This document shows positions 1 through 10,878 of a stretch of DNA of 64,000 bases, in pieces (the stretch's first letter is position 1; the number at the start of each line of letters is the position of its first letter). The stretch spans positions 62,001 through 126,000 of the forward strand of contig RCNN01000068.1 of NCBI GenBank assembly GCA_003667245.1, read 5' to 3'. Both the position numbers and the translations under genes were made by a program. Under the pieces are notes generated by a model that worked only from the letters and a program-made list of their open reading frames with translations, searched no databases and was not told the DNA's origin. The DNA comes from Heterostelium multicystogenum. Taxonomy: Eukaryota; Evosea; Eumycetozoa; Acytosteliales; Acytosteliaceae.

Positions 1-707
1 TGTAGAGTTCCTCCACCAAAATAGAACTGAAGGTTGTAGCAAATTGGCTATAGTAGAATCAGCGATAAATGGTCACATTGAAGTTCTCAAGTTTTTAATC
101 CTCAACAGAACAGATCAATGGCCAACTATTACATTAGATGAAATTGCCAAAGCCCAACAATTTGAAGCATTCAAATATCTCCATCACCATTTACAAACTA
201 CATGCACAAAGAGAGCAATGGAATATTTCGCAGAGTATAAAAATAGTGAACCACTTGATTGGATTAGTAAGAATCGATGTGAAGGATGTACTTCCAGGGC
301 ATACATTCATGCTTTTATAAAAAAATCGAATTGGTAACATTGAATGGTTGCATACAGTCGCTGAAATTAAATTTCCTTCAAATTCTATTGATTTAGCAGC
401 TGGAAATAATGTTACCCTAGAGATAATACAATATTTACATGAGAATGGTGGAGAATGCACTAGTCTAGCAATGGATTTAGCATCATTAAATGGTAATCTG
501 CCAGTAGTTGAATTTCTTCATTTTAACCGCAGCGAAGGAAGCTCTCATAAGGCTATTGAAAATGCTTATGAAAATATACATCTACCAATTATTAAGTTCC
601 TAACAGTACAAAGAAAAGCCAATCATCACTCTAAATATAAAATAAGAAATATTGCACTTTATAACTATCTTACAAGATTGAATCTCATTAAAAATATACA
701 TAAATAA
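1..707 (+). CDS. Ankyrin-repeat protein, 3' part, one frameshift
   Basis: The reading frame is already open at base 2, so the start lies upstream of the window. The protein shows degenerate ankyrin-like units typical of dictyostelid ankyrin families, with recurring pieces of the form V(V/L)EFLHxNRxEG followed by AIxxAxxNxHLxxIKFL. The frame breaks near 318-325 in a run of seven A: removing one A joins the first part (to 337) to the second (348-707), which continues with an IEWLH-type repeat and ends at TAA 705-707. That indel is either a sequencing error or one disabling mutation. These proteins are thought to be intracellular protein-binding scaffolds; no enzymatic domain is visible here. 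Confidence 0.7.
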
Positions 708-787
708 AATATGTAGCTTAATACAATCATAAAACTGTAAAATTGGGAATAGTATCTTAGTGGGCATAAATTGTCATAGGATTTGAG

Positions 788-886
788 GTTAGAAACAAAA
801 CCATTTCAAAATATCGATTGGATTAAGTACCATTCACAGCATGTCATGATAACAGTGGAATTTCTTCATTCATACAAAATAAGAAG
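788..886 (+). pseudogene. Orphan relic of a BBP propeller
   Basis: About 100 nt align with the C-terminal propeller of the BBP genes, covering the stretch that encodes NKTISEHxxDC then ACHDNNGHFFIHS. The match has stops and substitutions, including GATAACAGTGG for the usual GACAACAATGG. Nothing else of the gene is recognisable around it. The rest of 708-1270 is AT-rich spacer in which I see no gene. Confidence 0.6.
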
Positions 887-1273
887 TTTGCTTCTCTTTA
901 TCACATCTAAGGAGAACTCTGCATATTCTTCTTTGGTGGTTCGTGAACGACAAAGGAGATAATGATGTCATCCTTTTCATCCAGGTCTCAATTTAGAGCT
1001 TAGAGAAGCATGTCGCCCGAGAGTGAAATAAAGAACTCAATGGAAAAGCCACCCAAAGAAAACAATGGAACACACTCTGGTCCTCATGATCCTCAGTCAT
1101 TAACCAAAACTATTTCAAATCTCTAAGTTTACATGGAGAAGGTTAAGTTGTTTTTATTGTAAACTATCATAAAAAACCATTTAGAGATGAACACTTTAAA
1201 TTTAATTAAATTAAATTTTCAAGTTCTTTTTTTGGATGTACATAAAAATCATCACAAATGCAAACAAAACTAT

Positions 1274-1308
1274 GATCATCACCAACAACTCTTATCACAA
1301 TCAGATAT
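1274..1308 (+). promoter_or_regulatory. Conserved upstream element of an MKCTLHNK-type BBP gene
   Basis: A GATCATCACCAAC block followed by CTCTTATCACAATCAGAT lies about 75 nt before the start codon at 1382. The same block precedes the other three BBP genes whose proteins start MKCTLHNK (near 17635, 31041 on the minus strand and 48564 on the minus strand), while the spacers around it differ. It is probably a promoter element; common ancestry alone could also explain it. Confidence 0.5.
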
Positions 1309-1381
1309 ATATTATATTTTATAGATATATCTTACACTTATCAAAGAATTTATATATTTATATATTTATTAATTATAAGAG

Positions 1382-3072
1382 ATGAAGTGTACTCTACATA
1401 ATAAAGCTTATAAATCGATATGTGACAAATGTAATGTATTGATGTGTACAAAATGTATCATCATTCATATCAAGAAAAATGATAATTCTTGTCATCAATA
1501 CATTAATCATATCGATGATATCAGACTACATTTGAATAATGCACTCTTGGAGTCAGATAACACTGATCAAAATCAAACAGAGACCCACGAAAAGCACTTT
1601 GAAATCAAAGATACTCTCAGATCATTGTGGAGATCATTAAAGTCATCGGTATCAGAAATCAAAGAGATCATAACAACAGAGAATGAGATATCACAACACT
1701 TTGAACAATATCATCAATATCTCATCATTGAAGAACAAAGATTAAAGAATACAATGAAAGAGAACAAACAATCATTGACTGATCGAATCAAGAACAACAT
1801 CAATCAATTGAAACATCTCATCAATATCATCAACATCAACAACAGTAATGATAATAATAATGATAATACAACAGATGATAATCAATATGACAGAACAAAC
1901 AGACAATGATAGCACTTCACAATACATGACAACAACATTGATATCATCAATAGAATCATGTTCATCATTGTCATCATTCATCTTGAACAACAAACAAACA
2001 ATATTCAATGATCGATACAATAACCATTATGATATCAATCAACTGATCAATCAATTCGACAATGATCATCAATCAATGATTCTATATCTATTGAGTCAAT
2101 ATAATCAATCATTCAATGACAAAGCAATCGATGATATCAAACAACATTCATATTCATTGACAACCATACCAATCGATTCTGAATCAATACAATCAATCAT
2201 CAAACAATCAATACAATTATCAATCAAATCAGAGACAACAAACAATGAAGATCATCATTCAAACAAATCAACATATATCTTCACAACACACAAATCTAAA
2301 GGAGCAACAGTCATCAATGTTTCAAACAACAATTCAATCAAACAATTACAATTTGATTATTATTTCTATTGCACATTCCAATCGATTATCAGAGTTGATG
2401 AATATATCTATGTATTTGGTGGTTATCATAATCAAAACAAATGGATTCGATTCTCAATCAAATCTCAATCAATTCACATTGGTATCATGGAAGGAATTGA
2501 TTTTGACTATTACATATCAGTTTGTTATGATGGTCAAGATCATATCTATTTGGTTAATGGTGATAAAACACATCGAATTGATCGATTCAACATCAAAACA
2601 ATGACATTTGAAAGATATCATCAATTACCACAACATTATGGTCGACAAGTATCAACAATGATCTTGAATGGAATATTATATTCATTGTCATGGAATGATT
2701 ATATTATATTTTCATTTGACTTGACAAACAAAACTATTTCAGAACATCGATTCGATTGCAGACCATTATCAGCATGTCATGACAACAATGGTCATTTCTT
2801 CTTTCATGAAAATTCAATCAAAGATAAATGTTTCATCAAATACAATGTCTTGACCAAACAAACAAACTAAACTCAATCAGATACCTGCCAAATATGATGA
2901 AGTATATCCAATTTACCATTGTGTATCAGCAACAGAGAGTTATATTTATTCATTTGGTGGTCAAGAGTATGGTAACTTCAAATATTCAATTGAGAATGAT
3001 CAATCTGAACCATTCTATTTGGATGATCCATTTAGCAGAGATCTTTGTGCATCAATTGTTTATTCAAAATAG
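1382..3072 (+). pseudogene. BBP gene 1: B-box / coiled-coil / propeller protein, two frameshifts
   Basis: The N-terminus is a B-box zinc finger (C-x2-H-x7-C-x2-C-x4-C-x2-C spacing around CTLHNKAY...CDKC...CTKC). It is followed by a coiled coil (QHFEQYHQYLIIEEQRLK), an Asn/Asp-rich linker, a conserved helical block (SQYMTTTLISSIES onward) and a C-terminal kelch-like propeller with YIYVFGG, IYLVNG and SYIYSFGG strands. The frame shifts near 1895-1905 (one extra A) and again near 2865, where the usual ACAACCAAACTC reads ACAAACTAAACTC. After that the ending ...CASIVYSK and TAG at 3070-3072 are read in the third frame. RING-less TRIM-like proteins of this layout are generally protein-binding adaptors. 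Variable-loop residues here include THKSKGA, HYGRQVS and VNGDKTH. Confidence 0.75.
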
Positions 3073-3973
3073 ATTAACATAAAAATGACATCAAATCATT
3101 TATCAACAATAAATATTTATAATTTTAAGGATGTCTTAGATTTACTCTTCTCTTTATTATTTATTGTGTATATTTAGTTTATTATGTTGTAGATTTCTTA
3201 TTTTATTATCTTTGTTTTCTTTGTAACTAGTTCATGAACCATTTGAATTCAAAAAGGTGTTCCTTCTCTTAGCACCTTCCTCAATCATTTCCTAACACAA
3301 ACAAAGAGTATAAACAAATCATGTTAGGAAAGCAGTGAGATTATTTAGAAAAAAGTATACAAATCTTTTCTCTAAGATTGGTAATGTAACAACATACCTA
3401 CGCTATGCTTATTTACCACATAGAAACCTTTGATGTTGCTCCATCGAGAAATATTGGTGTTTAGAGATGCTTGACAATTATGGTGTAGAATCGAGACATA
3501 ATTTATAATGTCAAATTGTTCGAAAATGAAACAAACGATTTTATTGATGAGTCTTTTTAAGATCTATGTTGTATCTTCTGTTCTATTCATCTAACAATTA
3601 AAATTTCTGAAGATTGCACTACTGAGGTCATGGATAATGCTGCATTGACTATAGATCCCGAACTTTAAAAATTGATCCATAAAGTACTATCTACTAAAAA
3701 CCATTGATTTACTTCATTATAGATAACAGACAGATTCAAATATTGCAGAAGAAGCAATCAATTATTTTATCCCTATGAAAGACAAGTTTAATGTACTCAA
3801 ACTCCTTTATTCAAAACATCAATTTAATCACTAGAGTATTTTATTAATAAATTGATTTGTTTGGGTTGATGTATCTCTTTTTGTAAACAAACTCCAGAAG
3901 ATAAATTTAATTTAATTTCAATATTATAAATAGTTTTTTGATATTCTATTAATTAATACTTCAGAAAGAAATT
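3073..3973. other. Spacer with an eroded coding-like stretch
   Basis: This is AT-rich spacer. Bases about 3700-3835 can be read on the plus strand as a short ankyrin-like piece containing EEAINYFI and NVLKLLYSK. A diverged copy occurs at about 62340-62460, so the 5' flanks of BBP genes 2 and 12 derive from one ancestor. I see no intact gene. Confidence 0.4.
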
Positions 3974-5784
3974 ATGTCTAATAATAGTAATAGCAGTAGT
4001 AATAACAAGCATCTAAAGTGTCAGATTCACAACAAAAGTTATGAATTCATTTGTTACAAATGTAACATATTGATGTGTTCAAGTTGTTTGTTGAATCACT
4101 CAGAAGAACAACCTGATCATTCCATGTTCCTGGATGATGCTCAACAAATCAGAGAATCATGTAATAGAGATATCATTTATAACATAGATATAAATAAGAT
4201 CTTTGATAGTACTATCAATGATGATGCTATAAGTAATAATAATAATACTTATGATGATGATAATAATGAGTGTAATAAAAGTACATATATCAAGGATCGA
4301 GTAGAATCAATTTGGAGATCATTGAAATCATCATCATCAAAGTATATTTCATACTCAGCAACAGAGAAAGAGATAACTGATCATTTCGAACAGATCTACA
4401 AATACATTTCACTCCAAGAACACCAACTGAAGAAAGAGATCATCCACAACAAAGAAACACTCGAACAATCGATATCTGATGATATCAATCACCTCAAACA
4501 TGTGGATACAATCATAAATATCATTGATAATCTCAATAAATCAATAGACCATATTCATGACAGCAACAAGCATATTATTGATGATAAAGGCAATGCTGAT
4601 CATAATTCACAGTCAACAGACAATGATACAACTTCACAATACATGACAACAACATTGATATCATCAATAGAGTCTTCTTCATCACTGTCATCATTCATCT
4701 TGAACAACAAACAAACAATATTCAATGATCGATACAATCAACGATATGATATCAATCAACTGATCAATCAATTCGACAATGATCATCAATCAATGATTCT
4801 ATATCTATTGAATCAATACAATCAATCATTCAATGACAAAGCAATCGATGATATCAAACAACATTCATATTCATTGACAACCAAAGCAATCGATTCTGAA
4901 TCAATGAAATCAATCATCAAACAATCAATACAATTATCAATCAAATCAGAGACAACAAACAATGAAGATCATCATTCAAACAAATCAACATATATCTTCA
5001 CAACACACAGTAATAATGGAGCAACACTCATCAATGTTTCAAACAACAATTCAATCGAACAATTAGAAATAGATTATGATTTCAATGGTACATTACAATC
5101 AATTATCAGAGTTGATGAATATATCTATGTATTTGGTGGTTATCATAATCAAAACAAATGGATTCGATTCTCAATCAAATCTCAATCAATTGAACTCATT
5201 GGTATCATGGAAGGAATTGATCATGACTATGACATATCAGCTTGTTATGATGGTCAAGATCATATCTATTTGGTTAATGGTTTTAGAACACATCGAATTG
5301 ATCGATTCAACATCAAAAAATGACATTTGAAAGATATCATCAATTACCACAACATTATGGTCGACACGCATCAACAATGATCTTGGATGGAATATTATAT
5401 TCATTGTCATGTGATAATGATATTCTATTTATATTTGACTTGTCAAACAAAACCATTTCAGAACATCAATTAGATTGCAGACCATTCTCAGCATGTCATG
5501 ACAACAATGGTCATTTCTTTATACATTCTACCAAAGATAATTGTTTTATCAAATACAATGTCTTGACCAAACAAACAACCAAACTCAATCAGATACCTGC
5601 CAAAGATGGAGGAGTATTTCTAATTTACCATTGTGTATCAGCAACAGAGAGTTATATTTATTCATTTAGTGGTAAAGTATATGGTAACTTCAAATATTCC
5701 ATTGAGAATGATCAATCAGAACCAATCTATTTGGATGATCCATTTAACAGATATTGGTGTGCATCAATTGTTTATTCAAAATAG
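3974..5784 (+). CDS. BBP gene 2: B-box / coiled-coil / propeller protein, one frameshift
   Basis: The start ATG at 3974 follows an AAGAAATT leader shared with genes 5, 9 and 12. The protein begins with a Ser/Asn tract, then a B-box (CQIHNKSYEFICYKC, CSSC, H residues), an Asn/Asp linker, a coiled coil (DHFEQIYKYISLQEHQLKKE), the conserved SQYMTTTL block and the propeller. Everything is open to about 5320, where a missing C in AACATCAAAACAATG shifts the frame; the propeller then continues to TAG at 5784. Apart from this one base the gene is complete at about 600 residues, so it may be functional. Variable-loop residues include THSNNGA, HYGRHAS and VNGFRTH. Confidence 0.75.
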
Positions 5785-6066
5785 ATTTAACATCAAAATG
5801 AGTATAAAAAATTCATCAGATGTCGAAACCAATGTGTAACAACAACACAATTTTACAATAATTTATAAAAATATCAATTTTTACAAAAATCACCTTAAAA
5901 GGAAAAACCGAAAGAATCTTAATCAGATTAATAATTTACTACAAATAGAGAAAACTAACTAAGTATATTATTTAATTTGATTAAGGTTCTCTATTCAGAG
6001 TTTAGTTTGAGTTATATCTTTTAATAACAATAGGTCTGATCAACCTATTATTTATTAAAAATGCTT

Positions 6067-6239
6067 TGTTACACTATTGTTACACTATTGTTACAACTAT
6101 TGTTACAACTATTGTTACAACTATTGTTACAACTATTGTTACAACTATTGTTACAACTATTGTTACAACTATTGTTACAACTATTGTTACAACTATTGTT
6201 ACAACTATTGTTACAACTATTGTTACAACTATTGTTACG
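6067..6239. repeat. 12-bp satellite array
   Basis: About thirteen perfect tandem copies of TTGTTACAACTA, preceded by two 11-bp variants (TTGTTACACTA). Each unit contains the interrupted palindrome TTGT-T-ACAA, so the array can fold on either strand. It is readable in several frames as Leu/Gln, Thr/Ile/Val or Asn/Cys/Ser repeats, which I treat as meaningless. It ends about 25 bp from the 3' end of the tRNA gene. Confidence 0.95.
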
Positions 6240-6264
6240 CATGCGGAATAGTTCTTTTTTCAAC

Positions 6265-6335
6265 TGCTTTGACCTGGAATCGAACCAGGGTTAGGAGGAC
6301 CACAACCTCATGTACTGCCACTATACGATCAAAGC
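6265..6335 (-). tRNA. tRNA-His (anticodon GTG)
   Basis: Read on the minus strand, the 71 nt fold as a cloverleaf. The acceptor arms GCTTTGA/TCAAAGC pair fully and the discriminator is A. There is a short D arm (GTA...TAC with AGTGG). The anticodon stem (GAGG/CCTC plus one mismatched pair) holds loop TTGTGGT with anticodon GTG. The T arm is CCTGG-TTCGATT-CCAGG. The sequence resembles eukaryotic tRNA-His, including TCGTATAGTGG. There is no intron. The GGTTCGATTCC B box is intact. No T-run follows the 3' end within the first 150 nt downstream, which is unusual for a Pol III gene. Confidence 0.93.
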
Positions 6336-6589
6336 TTTTTCAATAAAATCAAAAATTTTCCAAATATAATTAAAAATCAATTTTATGGAGTGATAAAAAC
6401 AAATGTTTTTATACTAATGAGATTATTTTGATGATAAATGATTACTATATGATTGATTTTCAGTGCTATATTACCATGAATCACAGTTAGGAGTTAACAA
6501 GAAGCTCAAATAGGTATTGTTTGGAATTTATTTTTTGTTCTTTCTTTTGTACAAAAAATTATAAGGCGTTGGAATGTGGAATTGCTTTA

Positions 6590-7653
6590 TTATTGTTTGT
6601 GGAATGACTCAAGATCGGTTACATCTTCTGAACTACCCATGAAAACAGGGTTACGCTGATGAATAGTGGTTGGAACGATATCTAAACAAGCAATCTTTCC
6701 ATTGGAAGACTTTCCGCCAGCTTGTTCCACAATGAATGAGAGTGGAGCAACCTCATAAAGATAACGGAGCTTACCATTTGGTGATTTGCTATCACCTGGG
6801 TACATAAAAATTCCACCATAGAGGAGAGTACGATGAACATCACTAACCATACTACCAATATAACGTGATGAATATGGAGCACGACCATTCTTTCCACTCT
6901 TGATCGAATTGACATACTCTGCTGTCGCCTTTTCCCAGAATACACTGTTACCTTCGTTAATGGAGTAAATGGATCCACGTGGCTTGATCTTCATATCTGC
7001 ATGTGTCAAAACAAACTCTCCAACAGTGTAATCCAAGGTGAATCCAAAGACACCATTTCCAAGGGTCAATACCAACATTGTAGCACTACCATAGAGTGCA
7101 TAACCAGCAGCAAACATTTCTCTTCCTTTTCTCAAAACATCTTTATCAGAATACTTAATAACCACATTAATAATTTGATTAGAAGTCTGTAAACTTTTAA
7201 TATAGATAATATGATAGTTACTTTGTTGTCAGTTGAAACTTTTGGCCAAATGGCAAAGATGGAACCAACTGAAACGTTGGCATCTAGATTGGATGAACCA
7301 TCGAGTGGATCGAATGTAATAACGAAATTACCTGCCTGGTGCTCTGGTACTGGAATGATGGATTCCTCTTCTTCTGATACCATACAGAAGACTTCACGAG
7401 TCGATTTCAAAGCAGCCTTGAAAGCATCGTTGGCAACGATATCCAATTTCTTTACGTCCTCAGAGTGAACATTGGTGACACCAGCCAAACCAAACAATTG
7501 TTCGAAACCGGCTCTCTTGATTGCATTGGAAGTGATCTTACAAGCCAAAGCAATACCACTCATCAAGTTGGAAAATTCAACTTTGTTGATCAACTTGTTG
7601 TGCTCCTCTCTCAACAACCAAGTAGTTAAGGTAATAAGATTTGTGTCACACAT
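6590..7653 (-). CDS. fbp: Fructose-1,6-bisphosphatase
   Basis: The enzyme hydrolyses fructose 1,6-bisphosphate to fructose 6-phosphate in gluconeogenesis, in the cytosol. Exon 1 is 7653-7222 (144 codons) and contains the metal/substrate signature DPLDGSSN at residues 115-122 and the acidic SEEEES metal-site segment near residue 95. Exon 2 is best taken as 7153-6590, containing the substrate-site motif [13 protein letters not shown] [11 protein letters not shown]. The intron is then 7154-7221 (68 nt, GTAACT...TTAAG), giving 331 residues, close to the usual 335-340 and collinear with animal FBPase across the junction. A 35-nt intron ending at ACAG (7187) would add 11 residues and is less likely. 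No frameshift is present. It is transcribed divergently from the gene at 8281. Confidence 0.93.
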
Positions 7654-8280
7654 TGTTATCTCTAATAATAATAATATTTAATTAATAATCATCATTCAAT
7701 ACTTTAAATATTTTTTAAAACTAATTTTTAACTACTATCTTTATAATACTTACTTACTTTGGTATATAATTAAATATAAGTAATAAGTGATGTTAATAAT
7801 AATCTAATTTGTTAATCAAATGAAGGAGTGAACAGTGTATTTAATGATAAACACAAACCCCCAGAATCCCACACATCCTTCTGGATTTAAACATTCATTT
7901 AAAATTAATAATTAAAAATGGGGGTAAATTTCACTTTTTTCGGATGTGCAAATTTAGTTGTGTGAGCCGAGTGAAGTACAAGAATCGTCGACATTCTTGA
8001 ATTGTCATCATTCTATTGGCCAATACTAAAAAGTATTACACTAGCAAAAATGTTGTTTATATAATATGTATATATAATATATTATTTTAGAAAATATATA
8101 ATAATGATAATTTATTATCATTAATATTTTAATGTTAATGAATGGGTGGTAACAATAACCAACTTAAAGTTGAAAAACTAATTCTTTCATTAGTATTATC
8201 ATTGTTATCTATCTCTATCTATTTATCTGTTATTTTTTAATTATATTTGTTAGTTTATCGATAGTTGTTAAAATTGAATT
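7654..8280. other. Divergent intergenic region
   Basis: About 630 bp separate the starts of the FBPase gene (minus strand) and the acidic-protein gene (plus strand), so it should hold both promoters. It contains short C- and G-runs near 7855-7925 and long A/T tracts. I see no coding signal and cannot assign specific binding sites. Confidence 0.5.
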
Positions 8281-8887
8281 ATGTATTCTAATGGTATGAT
8301 ATGTTTTTGAAAATACATTTGTTTTTTGTTTTTTTTATTTTATTTTTTTTGATATTAATACAACCTCTAACTTGTGAGAAGATTATATAGATCTAACATG
8401 TTATTCATCAGATAATGAATATAATGCTAGTGATATCTATGTCAAAACAGAAACAATCAATGACTTTCACATTATTGATGATGATGAGGTTGAAGATTCA
8501 CTATTAAATAATATATGTTCACTCCCCTCCTCTTTGGACCAAACAGAACACCAAGATGACAATGAAGATTTTGTTCCATTTGAAGATATTCAAATGCATG
8601 AAATGAACTTCGAAGATGAAAATCTAGGTGGTGAGCCAAAACAACAAGCGAATGAACCAAAAGAGCTATTGTTCTTACAGCAGCAACCTCGTCATATTCA
8701 AACACAACCCAAACTTAAAAATATAAATGTTCTACATAACTCACTATTAAAAGTTGTTGGAAACCAATTTAAGAGAACATCCTGTGTTGGTTTATGGGAA
8801 GATGATACAGTTGATTTAGAAATACTAAAATCACTCACAATTCTCTTATTCTTTATTTTATTTCATGCAATGAGCTTGAATCAATAA
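8281..8887 (+). CDS. Acidic protein of unknown function, two exons with a 13-nt first exon
   Basis: The long open frame from 8391 has no plausible ATG. A first exon ATGTATTCTAATG (8281-8293) joined across a 97-nt intron (GTATGATATG...TTATATAG, 8294-8390) gives an uninterrupted 169-residue protein, and the phases fit exactly (G + AT makes Asp). The protein is rich in Asp/Glu (FHIIDDDEVEDS, DDNEDFVPFEDIQ), has a Gln-rich middle (FLQQQPRHIQTQPK), a basic segment around GNQFKRTSC and a hydrophobic end (SLTILLFFILFHAM). I do not recognise the family. It converges on the kelch-BTB gene: the two stop codons are 16 bp apart, and AATAAA overlaps this stop. Confidence 0.65.
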
Positions 8888-8903
8888 AGTGCAATGTACA
8901 GTT

Positions 8904-10878
8904 TTATTTTACAACTCTTGATGTTTCTTGGCTTTCGTTGTTGTTTGATTTCTGATTCAAAGATGGATCCAAACAGTACATAATCTCCAAAAGGAACGAA
9001 GAGTCTACATCGTTCAGTGTTCCGGTTGCAAGTACATCTTTATGATTCTTGGCAATGTATGTGATACAGGTCTTACGTAAGCTGGACAGTTTGTAAAAGT
9101 CTGATTGTTTGTAGAGTGCGACTACAGTGTCAAATTCAATACCTTCGATGGCCTTTGCCTCGCAGATAGTCTTTAGTCTGTCGATCATGTAAAGATCTGA
9201 GAGATGCAAAAGTGGAATGCAGTTCTCAAGTGTAACGATATTCTCATCTCCAGAGTAAATGTAACGCAACATTGTCTTAAAGTCGCTGTACTGCTCGTTC
9301 TTGATGACAATTTCTTTGTCGCCCGATTCCTTTAGTCCAGAGGTAAACATCGATTTGAAGTACCGATTACGCACAGATAGAATATTTCTATGTGCATGAA
9401 TTGGCTTATCTTGAACAATAAAAGTAACGTCGCTAAAGTATTCTTGAGCATTGTCGAAAAGCTCACAGAAGTCGAAGCGCATGCTGTCTTTAGGAATATG
9501 TACTTGAGATGGGAAAATAAACTCCCAAATGTCATTGTAATAGCAAGAAAGGTAGGTTCCACCATATAGTAACAAACGTGAACGTCCTCCAGATTCGAGA
9601 ACAATAGAGTTGCAACGACGACGTTTGGGTGGAGCCTCACATGGAATTTCGCTCCACTTCTCTGACTTGCAGTCAAATACAAAGAGATCACGCAAGAATC
9701 CACGCTTATTATATCCACCATATAGATATAGTTTATCTTCGAATGCATTGAGAGTGTGAGAGTGACGATCATAGGGAACTGGATCTTTTTGATCTTTTGT
9801 CTTATTGCTGACTAGTCTCCAGGTCTCAGTTTGGAGATTAAGTACCCAGAGATCGTTGTTTGATCTTCCTGTCTGGTCGTATCCACCAAAGTAATAGATA
9901 AATTTCTTATCCTCTGAAAGTTCATAGCTAGCTGCGGAACCAAGTCTTCCAAATTGTGGCGAATTAATCTGTCTCCATTTATTGGTAGCAATGTTGTAGA
10001 CTTCAGTTGTATTGAAGAACACTGAGAAGATAGATCCCTTTTGGTATATAGTTTGCGAGCCACCCATTATATAAATTTCGTCACCAACAACAACGGATGA
10101 GTGTCCATCACGAGGTTGATGCTCGCCAAGTGTTGTCCATTCATTAGTCAGGAAATCAAACTTCAACAATGTACCAATCGTCTTAAAGAGTTTCTTCGTG
10201 CTGGATGACCAAAAGTATGATGTCTTTTCGTCTTCATAGATACCACCTCCATAGATATACATAGCATTCTGGTGGACAATGGCAGTATGCAACACTCTGC
10301 TCGATACAGTTGTGCAAGGTAACGATTGCCAGGACATAGTCTCCAAGAACAATCTTTGGAAGTGGGAAAAGCCTGATTTCATCTCACTTCCCATCTCACT
10401 ACCACCAAACAAATAAAGATATCCTTGATACAGAACCAAAGAATTATCTATAGATAGATGTTAATTAGGGTCAATGATGTTATTGTCGAAAAAGATGGCT
10501 TGGAGAGCAGTTAACTTACCAAATCTAGGTGTTGGATTATTTGATGTTGGAACTATATTCCATTTGATTGGCTTGGGTTTGTCTTCATTTTCTTCATTTG
10601 GTGGGGGTGGTGATGATGTAGATGTGGTGGATGTGGATGTGGTGGATGTGGTGGATGTGGTATTTTCATTATTAGATAATGGGGTCAGATGATACTGAAA
10701 CTGGAGCTACAGTAGTAGTGGTAGTAGTGGTAGTACCTATGCTAGCAGCTGTTGTATTTAAAGATAAATCACCTATAGTAGAGGTAATATGAAAATGTAC
10801 ATTTTGATTTGAATCATCATTGTCATTGGCAATGTTGTCTGATTCACCAACAACCAAATTATCATTGATTGATTCCAT
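8904..10878 (-). CDS. Kelch-repeat BTB/POZ protein
   Basis: Exon 1 is 10878-10520 and exon 2 is 10447-8904; the intron 10448-10519 (72 nt) runs GTAAGT...CTATAG, phase 1. The protein of about 633 residues has a Thr/Ser/Pro low-complexity head (residues 1-120), six kelch repeats with Gly-Gly pairs (YLFGG, YIYGG, YIMGG, YYFGG, YLYGG, LLYGG; about 123-430), a BTB domain (about 447-550, with FSDVTFIVQDKPIHAHR and Y(F/K)SMF) and a BACK-like tail. Such proteins resemble LZTR1-type adaptors and commonly feed substrates to CUL3 ubiquitin ligases, so that role is inferred. Exon 1 needs one C removed from CCCC near 10682 to stay in frame, probably a homopolymer error. Confidence 0.85.

Noticed and set aside
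6067..6239. CRISPR-like regular direct repeats
   Set aside because: The units are contiguous with no spacers, and the genome is eukaryotic.
6061..6346. ORFs of Leu-Gln, Thr-Ile-Val, Asn-Cys or Tyr-Asn repeats
   Set aside because: They are frame-by-frame readings of the 12-bp satellite with no other coding support.
10474..10692. Plus-strand ORF with Val-Asp repeats
   Set aside because: It is antisense to the Thr/Ser-rich first exon of the kelch-BTB gene and ends in the (GTGGAT)n low-complexity tract.
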